From the NCBI GenBank assembly GCA_035527515.1, contig DATLAJ010000114.1, positions 71,994 through 117,481 on the forward strand: 45,488 nt of DNA, given 5' to 3'. The position numbers and the translations under genes are program-made. The notes under the pieces are model-generated. The model was given only the letters and a program-made list of their open reading frames with translations, ran no database searches and was not told where the DNA came from. This DNA is from a bacterium. Lineage in GTDB: Bacteria; B130-G9. Positions 39,083 to 45,488 of the stretch are shown here, piece by piece; position 1 is the stretch's first letter, and each line of letters opens with the position of its first letter.

Positions 39083-41062
39083 ATGAGTGAAGACAAGCAC
39101 GAGGTCGCCGCAGCCAAGCGCGTGTCGCTCGTCATGGGCACGGCAGGCCATATCGATCACGGTAAGACCGAGCTCGTAAAATCGCTCACGGGCATCAACA
39201 CAGACCGCCTGAAGGAGGAGCAGAAACGAGGCATTTCCATAGAGCTTGGCTTTGCCTATCTTGACCTGCCGGACGAGAGGAGGATTGGGATCGTTGATGT
39301 GCCAGGCCACGAACGCTTTATCAAGACTATGGTCGCCGGCGCGTCGGGCATAGACATCGTCCTTTTCGTCATTGCGGCCGATGAGGGGGTGATGCCGCAA
39401 TCGGTGGAGCACCTCGATGTCTGCCGTTTTCTGGGCGTCAAGTCGGGGCTTGTGGCGCTCACGAAGGCCGATCTTGTGTCGGATGAGGAGGTAGAGCTTG
39501 CCCGCGATGACGTTCGAGGTTTCGTCAAGGACACTTTCCTGGAGCACGCTGCCGTGGTTCTTACGTCGGCCAAGACAGGCCGAGGCCTTGACGAGCTTCT
39601 TCGCGAGATCGTGCGCCTCGTTGACCGCGTTCCTGGGCATTCCGTGGCCGGGACGTTCAGGATGCCGATCGACCGTTCGTTCACGATTCAGGGTTTTGGG
39701 ACAGTTGTAACGGGGACAGTCATCTCGGGGCGTGCGTCAGTGGGCTCGGCAGTTGAGGTCTATCCCGACGGGATGAGGACACGAATCCGAAGGATTGAGA
39801 CCCACAACACTCTGGTGCCCGAGGCGCTGCCGGGGCATAGGACGGCGATAAACCTCCCTAAGGTCGCCAAGAGTGAGATCAGGCGAGGCGATGTTCTCAG
39901 CGTGCCAAATGTGCTCAGGCCGGGCTATGTTTTCGACGTGCATCTCTTGCTCAATCGGAGTGAAAAGGCCGAGCTCAAGCCCGGGGCCAGGATAAGGTTC
40001 CACGTCGGCACGAAGGAGTCGCTTGGTCGGGTCTTTCCGATCGGCGATGCTATGTTTGGCGCTGGGCTCGATGGGTTCGCGCAGGTTAGGCTCGAGGAGG
40101 AGGTTGTGGCGTTGTGTTTCGACCGCTTCGTGCTGAGAACGTATTCGCCTGCTCACGTGATCGGCGGGGGTTTGATACTCACTGCGAGCAGCCGGCAGCG
40201 TTTCAAGTTGAGAGGTGAGCTCGTCGAGCAATTACGCACGATGAAGGACGGCTCAGAGGCGGACCGCGTTGCCGTATTCGTCAAAAGCGCCTTCCCCGAC
40301 CTGCCCACTCTGAGCCAAATCGCCACGCAGTTAGGCCTTCGTGAGGACAAGGCTGAGCTTACAGTTGCGTCGCTGGTGCAGGACGGCGCTTTGCTTCAGC
40401 TGTCCAGCACGCCCAAGAGATTCTTGTGCTCCCACGACGCCGAAGGCCTCGAGCGCACACTAGTCGCACAGCTGAAGGAATACCATGCGAGCTTCCCGCT
40501 GCGCGCAGGCATGCAGGAGCGTGCGCTCTTGAGCAAACTTAAACATCCTGTTCTCAAGGAGTTTTTTGCCGACATCCTCGCTCGCGCGGTCGCTTCCGGC
40601 AAGGTCGTTGCGGACGGAACGCTGCTCCGCCTTGCGTCACATTCCTCGAGTTTGAGCGCAGAGCAAGAACAGATCGCTGATCTACTCCGGCGCAGGCTTG
40701 AGATTTCGGGCACGAATCCGGTCGAGATGGGGTTCGCCCTAAACGAGGTTCAGGGCAAAGTCGCGGGCGCAACCCCGGGCGTATTTCGTGAAGTGATTAA
40801 CTATCTCGTGCAGTCAAAGAACGCGGTTAGGGTCTCGCCGGAGCTCTTGCTTTCAACCGATGGCCTAAGTCGCGTCGCCAAGACCATTCTGGACCACCTT
40901 GCGACACATAAGACGATGACGGTCGCGACAGCCCGCGACCTCCTGAAGAGCAGCAGAAGGTTCGTCGTCCCCGTGCTGGAATACCTTGACCGCCTTGGGA
41001 TCACGCGCCGCGAGGGCGACGTTAGGATTCGCGGCGCCGGCAACCTGGCGGACCTGAAGTGA
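39083..41062 (+). CDS. selB: Selenocysteine-specific elongation factor SelB
   Basis: 659 residues. ATG 39083 has GGAGG (39068-39072) 10 bases upstream and is preferred over ATG 39062. GTP-binding motifs: GTAGHIDHGKTELVKSLTG (G1), RGISIELGFAYLDL (G2), DVPGHERFIKTMVAGASGI (G3), TKADLV (G4). Domain 2 has PIDRSFTIQGFGTVVTGTVI. The C-terminal half contains the winged-helix repeats that bind the SECIS hairpin (MTVATARDLLKSSRRFVVPV, LEYLDRLGITRR). SelB brings selenocysteinyl-tRNA to UGA codons, so the organism should make selenoproteins. selA, selD and the tRNA are not in this window. Confidence 0.96.
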   Translation: MSEDKHEVAAAKRVSLVMGTAGHIDHGKTELVKSLTGINTDRLKEEQKRGISIELGFAYLDLPDERRIGIVDVPGHERFIKTMVAGASGIDIVLFVIAADEGVMPQSVEHLDVCRFLGVKSGLVALTKADLVSDEEVELARDDVRGFVKDTFLEHAAVVLTSAKTGRGLDELLREIVRLVDRVPGHSVAGTFRMPIDRSFTIQGFGTVVTGTVISGRASVGSAVEVYPDGMRTRIRRIETHNTLVPEALPGHRTAINLPKVAKSEIRRGDVLSVPNVLRPGYVFDVHLLLNRSEKAELKPGARIRFHVGTKESLGRVFPIGDAMFGAGLDGFAQVRLEEEVVALCFDRFVLRTYSPAHVIGGGLILTASSRQRFKLRGELVEQLRTMKDGSEADRVAVFVKSAFPDLPTLSQIATQLGLREDKAELTVASLVQDGALLQLSSTPKRFLCSHDAEGLERTLVAQLKEYHASFPLRAGMQERALLSKLKHPVLKEFFADILARAVASGKVVADGTLLRLASHSSSLSAEQEQIADLLRRRLEISGTNPVEMGFALNEVQGKVAGATPGVFREVINYLVQSKNAVRVSPELLLSTDGLSRVAKTILDHLATHKTMTVATARDLLKSSRRFVVPVLEYLDRLGITRREGDVRIRGAGNLADLK

Positions 41063-41091
41063 GAACAGTGGCCGATTCTGCGTGTGTGGCC

Positions 41092-41233
41092 CACGAAGAT
41101 GCTTTCTCTCTTAGTGCCTCTTTGTGTCCTTAGTGGACCCTCCCATCTAATCAATCCGCTGCAAGCTAAAGATTTATCCACGAAGAACACGAAGGAACAC
41201 GAAGATGCTTTCTCTCTTAGTGCCTCTTTGTGT
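41092..41233 (+). repeat. 36-base direct repeat in a purine/pyrimidine-arm repeat
   Basis: The 36 bases at 41092-41127 (starting CACGAAGATGCTTTCTCTC, ending TTTGTGT) recur exactly at 41198-41233, 106 bases apart. CACGAAGAACACGAAGG lies before the second copy, and CTTAGTGGACC follows the first. The same style of text occurs at 11616. No gene is visible in the 267 bases between selB and lptE. Confidence 0.7.
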
Positions 41234-41329
41234 GCTTGCCGGATCGGTCGTAAGATCGATGATTTCGTCCAGGAACGCTTTCGCCAGAGTAATCATAGAG
41301 CAGTTTGCCCTAAATGTGCCGAGCACTGC

Positions 41330-41890
41330 TCAGAAGGTGTCGAGTATGGCAGATGTGATCTTGCTGGCGAGGTCTGCGGCCGCCATCTTCAACGCCTTTT
41401 GCTGCGCCTGTTGCCTCGTGCTGACGTTGCCTGCTTCGTGGTCAGGGCTGAGTGGGTAAAGTCCTGAGATGACCTCGTCCACCTTGTAGTCTTTTTCGAC
41501 TGACAGCTTCGAGGCGGAGAAGAGCGGTTTCTCATTCTTCAGGTCGGTGAGCTCAACCTTCACATCTATCAAGACACGATACTCATTCGCCACGCCCTCA
41601 CTGTTGTAGGAGAGCTGCTTCAACTTGTAGCTCGTAACAGTGCCTTTGAGCCGGGCATCAGCGGAGCTCTCAGTAATCTCAAGCCCACCACGCTTCATGA
41701 AACTCTCGACAACCGCGTCGGTGACCAGCGCCTCAAGGCCGGTCTCCAGCGTCTCGTTTTTGAAGACAGGGATGCTAATTCTCTTCACATGTTTTGGCAG
41801 CGCCCCGCCTTTGCCCACGAGATTGTAGCCGCAGCCAACAAGCAGGCTGACCAAAACAAGGAGCACTGTCGAGGCGATGTCTCTTCTCAT
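41330..41890 (-). CDS. lptE: LptE-like outer-membrane LPS assembly lipoprotein
   Basis: 186 residues. A lipoprotein signal (STVLLVLVSLLVGCGYNLVG, Cys in LVGC) is followed by the LptE pattern GYNLVGKGGALPKHVKRISI with PVFKNETLETGLEALVTDAV. LptE plugs the LptD barrel that places lipopolysaccharide on the outer leaflet. Its presence implies a diderm with LPS or a similar glycolipid. lptD and leuS, frequent neighbours elsewhere, are not adjacent. The assignment to LptE rather than another small lipoprotein rests on the N-terminal pattern and length. Confidence 0.82.
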   Translation of the reverse strand: MRRDIASTVLLVLVSLLVGCGYNLVGKGGALPKHVKRISIPVFKNETLETGLEALVTDAVVESFMKRGGLEITESSADARLKGTVTSYKLKQLSYNSEGVANEYRVLIDVKVELTDLKNEKPLFSASKLSVEKDYKVDEVISGLYPLSPDHEAGNVSTRQQAQQKALKMAAADLASKITSAILDTF

Positions 41891-42112
41891 AACTCAACTC
41901 AAGCGATATGTGTTAAAGTCCACCGAACCAATGCCGATCGATCAGACCCAGTCGCTGGCGTTTTGTCAAGCCTCTGACGTCCCTGGGCGTGGTCAGAATC
42001 GGCAACTGCGTCTTCCGGCGGTATTTGGGCACGTGGATGGGTGTTGCTGAGACTGTGACGGCCTGTGAATTGGCATTGGGGCAAGCGTCGCCCCTATCCT
42101 CGCTCGTCGTTT

Positions 42113-42436
42113 CCAATAATCAGATTGGAGCGGGGAACGTTGCGGCTGCCTCGCGGATGGAGGGCAGAAGCTCGTGCCCGAAGGGCAGACCATGGGTAGC
42201 CGCAGGCGTAGCCTGACGGTGCGAATAACGCCACAATCCCCCCCATTCTAACCTCCCCGTTGCGTTGCACGCACGGCTACCCACGGTATCCCCTGTCGGG
42301 GATTACAGCCTGCACCCCTCGTTCGCACCCGTTAGGTGAAAGAGGCAGCAACTCGGCTTTCGACATGAACTCCCGTGCCTATGTGGCAGCCAGCTTCAGA
42401 GCTCAACTTCAGAAACGATCAATCTGATTTTTGGGG
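42113..42436. mobile_element. MITE-like element with terminal inverted repeats and REP hairpins (copy B, inverted)
   Basis: The left end CCAATAATCAGATTG (42113-42127) and right end CAATCTGATTTTTGG (42420-42434) are imperfect inverted repeats of the same sequence as at 18216. Inside are GTAG plus an imperfect REP hairpin (42196-42219) and an inverted REP hairpin plus CTAC (42257-42280), then ATCCCC/GGGGAT. Read on the other strand the order equals copy A, including a shared GTTCATGT-like start and CCGACAGGGGATACC. No clear target duplication is seen here. It lies between lptE and uvrB in a 734-base gap that holds no gene. Confidence 0.75.
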
Positions 42437-42624
42437 GACCACCCTTATTGCGTCGAGGCGGATGTCGCTCTATAGTCTTGATCAGGCAATGAACCGGTAA
42501 CATTTTGGACTGGGATTTGGAGGGAAGGCCAGACAGTACTGCTGGGGCTTTGGGTAGTTATGGGTCTTGAGGTGACAAAAGGTGGATATCTCGTGCGCTG
42601 TTCTTCTTCGATGCGTGTTGCTGC

Positions 42625-44661
42625 GTGATGAGTAGTTTTGACCTAGTATCTGAGTTTGAGCCCACTGGCGATCAGCCGGAGGCGATAGACGCGTTGGTTT
42701 CCCGTGTGGAGACAGGGGCGAAGGACAGTGTGCTTCTGGGTGTTACCGGCTCTGGCAAGACGTTCACGATAGCGAACGTCATCCAGCGAGTGAACCTGCC
42801 GACGCTGGTTCTTTCTCATAATAAGACTCTGGCTGCGCAGCTTTATACGGAGTTCAAGCAGTTTTTCCCGAGTAATGCGGTCGAGTATTTCGTTAGTTAT
42901 TACGATTATTACCAGCCTGAGGCCTATTTACCTGTAACCGACACCTATATTAAGAAAGACGCAGACATCAACGAGGAAATAGATAGGCTCCGTTATTCGG
43001 CGACTAGGTCGCTTTTTGAGCGGCGGGACGTGATAATTGTTGCGAGCGTCTCGTGCATTTATGGGCTTGGGTCTCCGGAGGCCTATTTTGACATGATACT
43101 GCTTCTGGACCGCGGCAAGTGCTACGACCGGGATGCGGTCCTCGAGCGGCTGGTGAAGATGCACTACAAGCGCAACGACACCACTCTTGTCCGAGGCGCA
43201 TTTCGGGCTCGGGGTGGGGTGATTGAGGTATTCCCTGTTTATGAGTCCAGAGCCATTCGGATTGAGCTTTATGGCGACGAGGTCGAGCGCATCACGTTCT
43301 TCGATCCACTGACGGGGCACGTCCTGTCTCATGCCGATCGCTTGGCCGTTTACGCCGGAAGCCACTATGTTGTTCAACCAGAGCGTGTTGAACGAGGTCT
43401 TGAGACGATCATGGAGGAGCTCGAGGAACGTCTGGATTACTTCGAGCGAGAGGGCAAACTGTTGGAGGCTGAGCGGCTGCGCAGCAGGACGCTTTACGAC
43501 CTCGAGATGATCCGCGAGGTTGGCTACTGTTCAGGCATTGAGAACTACTCGAGGCATTTCACGGGGAGAAGGCCGGGGGAGCCACCGCCGACTTTGCTGG
43601 ACTTTTTCCCAAGTGATTTTCTGCTGGTGATAGATGAGTCCCACGCTACCGTTCCGCAGCTTCGGGCGATGTGTCGAGGCGATAGGTCGCGGAAGGAGAC
43701 GCTGGTCCAATACGGCTTCCGGCTTCCATCAGCGTTCGACAACAGGCCGCTTTTCTTTGAGGAGTTCAACGAGCGACGAGGCCCGTCGATCTATGTCTCT
43801 GCTACGCCGGCGGACTACGAGCTCGGGCTTGTGGGGGGCGAGATCGTTGAGCAGGTAGTTCGTCCGACGGGGCTTTGCGACCCGGAGGTCGAGCTTCAAC
43901 CCGCGGTAGAACAGATAGACCATCTTTTGGGCGAGATAAAGGAGCGCGTTGATAGAGAGCAAAGGGTGCTGGTTACAGCGCTGACGAAGCGAATGGCAGA
44001 GGACTTGACCGACTATTACTGTGAGCTTGGTGTCAGGGCGAGGTATCTGCATTCGGAGGTGAAGACGCTCCAGCGGACAGAGATAATTCGGGAGCTGCGG
44101 CAAGGGGAGTTCGATGTCCTGATTGGCATTAACCTTCTGCGTGAGGGGCTAGACCTGCCGGAGGTATCTTTGGTCGCAATTCTGGATGCTGATAAGGAAG
44201 GGTTCCTGCGGTCAAGGACTTCCCTCATTCAGACGATGGGCCGGGCCGCGAGGAATGTCGATGGCAAGGTGATTCTTTACGCCGACAAGTTGACGGACAG
44301 CATCAGGGCCGCGGTGAACGAGACTAGCCGCAGGAGGAGGAAACAGCTCGAATACAATCAGGAGCACGGGATCACACCGCAGACGATCCAGAAGCGGATA
44401 AGCGAGCCAATGAGTGCTGTTTATGAGGCGGATTACTACACGATTCCGATTTTTAAGCCCGATGAGCGAGAGTTTGGGCTCAAGAGCGACCAGGAGCAGG
44501 CTACATATATGAAGGATTTAGAACAGGAAATGGTTCAGGCGGCCGAGAAGCTCGAGTTCGAGCGCGCGGCCAAGCTCCGCGACAAGCTCTTAGCGCTTCG
44601 CAAGCGGCACAGTAAGGTGTTGCCGAAGAAGAGTAATGTCCGGTCTCAGACATTAGGATAG
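42625..44661 (+). CDS. uvrB: UvrABC excision repair helicase subunit UvrB
   Basis: 678 residues, normal length. Walker [16 protein letters not shown], the beta-hairpin [12 protein letters not shown] that probes damaged [13 protein letters not shown], the DEAD-like [25 protein letters not shown], motif [23 protein letters not shown] and [18 protein letters not shown] are all intact. A C-terminal UVR helix pair ([20 protein letters not shown]) binds UvrC or UvrA. ATG 42625 and the next codon ATG 42628 are both possible; no clear ribosome site is present. Confidence 0.98.
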   Translation: MMSSFDLVSEFEPTGDQPEAIDALVSRVETGAKDSVLLGVTGSGKTFTIANVIQRVNLPTLVLSHNKTLAAQLYTEFKQFFPSNAVEYFVSYYDYYQPEAYLPVTDTYIKKDADINEEIDRLRYSATRSLFERRDVIIVASVSCIYGLGSPEAYFDMILLLDRGKCYDRDAVLERLVKMHYKRNDTTLVRGAFRARGGVIEVFPVYESRAIRIELYGDEVERITFFDPLTGHVLSHADRLAVYAGSHYVVQPERVERGLETIMEELEERLDYFEREGKLLEAERLRSRTLYDLEMIREVGYCSGIENYSRHFTGRRPGEPPPTLLDFFPSDFLLVIDESHATVPQLRAMCRGDRSRKETLVQYGFRLPSAFDNRPLFFEEFNERRGPSIYVSATPADYELGLVGGEIVEQVVRPTGLCDPEVELQPAVEQIDHLLGEIKERVDREQRVLVTALTKRMAEDLTDYYCELGVRARYLHSEVKTLQRTEIIRELRQGEFDVLIGINLLREGLDLPEVSLVAILDADKEGFLRSRTSLIQTMGRAARNVDGKVILYADKLTDSIRAAVNETSRRRRKQLEYNQEHGITPQTIQKRISEPMSAVYEADYYTIPIFKPDEREFGLKSDQEQATYMKDLEQEMVQAAEKLEFERAAKLRDKLLALRKRHSKVLPKKSNVRSQTLG

Positions 44662-44670
44662 ATGTCTATG

Positions 44671-44689
44671 CTGGGGGTATCACCCCCGG
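44671..44689 (+). terminator. Hairpin after uvrB
   Basis: CTGGGGGT (44671-44678) pairs with ACCCCCGG (44682-44689) around ATC, with one G-T pair, starting 10 bases after the stop. No T-run follows, so its strength as an intrinsic terminator is doubtful. Confidence 0.45.
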
Positions 44690-44810
44690 CTTTGAGCGCG
44701 ATACCGGTCACACGGCCATGTTTTTGGTGGGTTCCTTTTGGGCTTCGCCGGTGCGGACTAAGCGCGCTCGAGAGCTTGGTATTGCCTGTCTGTTGTGGTA
44801 GTTTTAGAAC

Positions 44811-45191
44811 ATGGTAGCTAACACGGGAGGATACGTTAAGCAATGGCTGGATGAGGCCAAGGAGGATATGGATCTTGCACGCCATGCGCTCCTGTTGGGC
44901 AACCTTCGCAATGCAGTGTTCTTAGCTCACTTGGCACTCGAAAAGACCTTGAAAGCTCTTGTATTCAGGTCCACCAGTGAACCACCGCCTCGCATTCATA
45001 ACCTGAGTGAGCTGGCATCTAGAACGGATGTTTTGTTTGACGAGAAAAAGATGAGGTTCTTGGCAGGTATGGATTTTTATCAACTTGCCGGGCGATATCC
45101 TGATGCAAGACGAGGCGGCATTGATCCTGAAAGGGCGATGCGAGATTTCCATGAGGCGGAGAGGATCCTTGAATGGTTGATCAAGCAATAG
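44811..45191 (+). CDS. HEPN-domain protein (putative toxin RNase of HEPN/MNT pair)
   Basis: 126 residues, all helical in outlook. WLDEAKEDMDLARHALLLGN, then FLAHLALEKTLKALVF and RIHNLSELA follow the HEPN pattern. An R-x6-H arrangement (RNAVFLAH) may be the active-site motif. HEPN proteins encoded beside minimal nucleotidyltransferases are RNase toxins blocked by AMPylation. ATG 44811 is the apparent start. Its 3' end overlaps the NTase gene by 19 bases, so the two form one unit. Confidence 0.88.
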   Translation: MVANTGGYVKQWLDEAKEDMDLARHALLLGNLRNAVFLAHLALEKTLKALVFRSTSEPPPRIHNLSELASRTDVLFDEKKMRFLAGMDFYQLAGRYPDARRGGIDPERAMRDFHEAERILEWLIKQ

Positions 45192-45488
45192 CCAGCGCGG
45201 TTAAGAGGTATCTGAGCATTCTGCACGAACATCAGGTCCCTGCCAGTTACGCTGTACTCTTTGGTTCGTGCGCAAGGGGAGAGGAGCACGAAGGGAGTGA
45301 TATAGACGTCTTCATCGTCTCCCAGGAATTCGGTAGAGATTGGCAGAAATGGAACCGACTACTTTGGGAGTTGAGAATTTACGGCGATTATCGAATTGAG
45401 CCAACTCCAGTCACAGAGGATGATGTCGTGAATGATGATACCTCGCTGAGGATCGAGATGGCGAGGCGGGAGGGCATCGTGATCTACC
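45173..45488 (+). CDS. MNT-type nucleotidyltransferase antitoxin (3' truncated by window)
   Basis: The frame is open from ATG 45173 to the end of the window, 105 codons. FGSCARGEEHEGSDIDVFIV is the nucleotidyltransferase signature G-S-x-A-R-G-E with the D-x-D metal pair. Members of this group, encoded with HEPN proteins, AMPylate a Tyr of the toxin and neutralise it. It overlaps the HEPN gene. GGAGAGGAT lies just upstream inside that gene. The C-terminal end is not visible. Confidence 0.88.
   Translation, partial: MVDQAIASAVKRYLSILHEHQVPASYAVLFGSCARGEEHEGSDIDVFIVSQEFGRDWQKWNRLLWELRIYGDYRIEPTPVTEDDVVNDDTSLRIEMARREGIVIY

Noticed and set aside
42113-42436. Target-site duplication around MITE copy B
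   Set aside because: The four bases outside each end (TCGT and GACC) differ; only copy A shows matching flanks.
1-45488. tRNA, rRNA, CRISPR arrays and known riboswitches
   Set aside because: Reading through the intergenic regions showed no T-loop-like GTTCGA tracts with acceptor pairing, no regularly spaced short repeats, and no recognisable riboswitch cores.

Overview
The window is a piece of a diderm (Gram-negative type) bacterial chromosome, probably from an uncultivated lineage. LptE, RnfC, signal-peptide-bearing secreted proteins and an Sm-rich coding style point that way. No rRNA or tRNA is present, so I cannot place it more precisely. Large secreted propeller proteins, a NodU-type carbamoyltransferase cluster and dispersed palindromic repeats resemble what is seen in several candidate phyla and delta-proteobacteria-like groups, but this is only an impression. 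Region 1 (1-8190) is a gas vesicle locus. It starts with the end of a histidine kinase and a stand-alone receiver, followed by a textbook sigma-54 promoter (965-981) in front of gvpA. Then come a protein with four exact 33-residue repeats (a GvpC-like shell protein with an added helix-hairpin-helix tail), gvpN, two small unrecognised proteins, gvpF/L, gvpG, a tandem ArsA/Get3-type ATPase, gvpJ, gvpK, a 27-residue membrane peptide and a second GvpJ-type protein. Together they would make and assemble gas vesicles under two-component and sigma-54 control. Region 2 (8190-9023) is debris: a REPIN-like inverted pair and an Rhs-Lon chimeric gene fragment, sitting where dnaX often precedes ybaB-recR. 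Region 3 (9023-13970) is housekeeping: ybaB, recR, a membrane-anchored alpha/beta hydrolase, a decayed stretch with a UPF0014/FetB permease remnant, an orphan rnfC and a transaldolase. Region 4 (14029-25390) is dominated by exported proteins: three large Reg_prop-type propeller proteins and one PQQ-type propeller. It also carries FmdB, a HAD phosphatase, a metallo-beta-lactamase hydrolase and a 320-bp MITE-like element with REP hairpins inside. A mini-gene of 25-37 codons follows two of the propeller genes. Region 5 (25456-32316) is a compact same-strand cluster for a modified glycan or small molecule: radical SAM, two tiny membrane proteins, methyltransferase, carbamoyltransferase, SGNH hydrolase and GT4 glycosyltransferase. 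It is flanked by an imperfect direct repeat made of a propeller-gene 3' end plus the mini-gene. Region 6 (32574-45488) has a secreted beta-helix protein, malic enzyme, an XRE-ImmA/MazF-type toxin-antitoxin pair, hemW, selB, lptE, a second MITE copy in inverted orientation, uvrB and a HEPN/MNT toxin-antitoxin pair cut by the window end. Nearly all genes are on the plus strand; only hemW, lptE and the Rhs-Lon fragment are on the minus strand.
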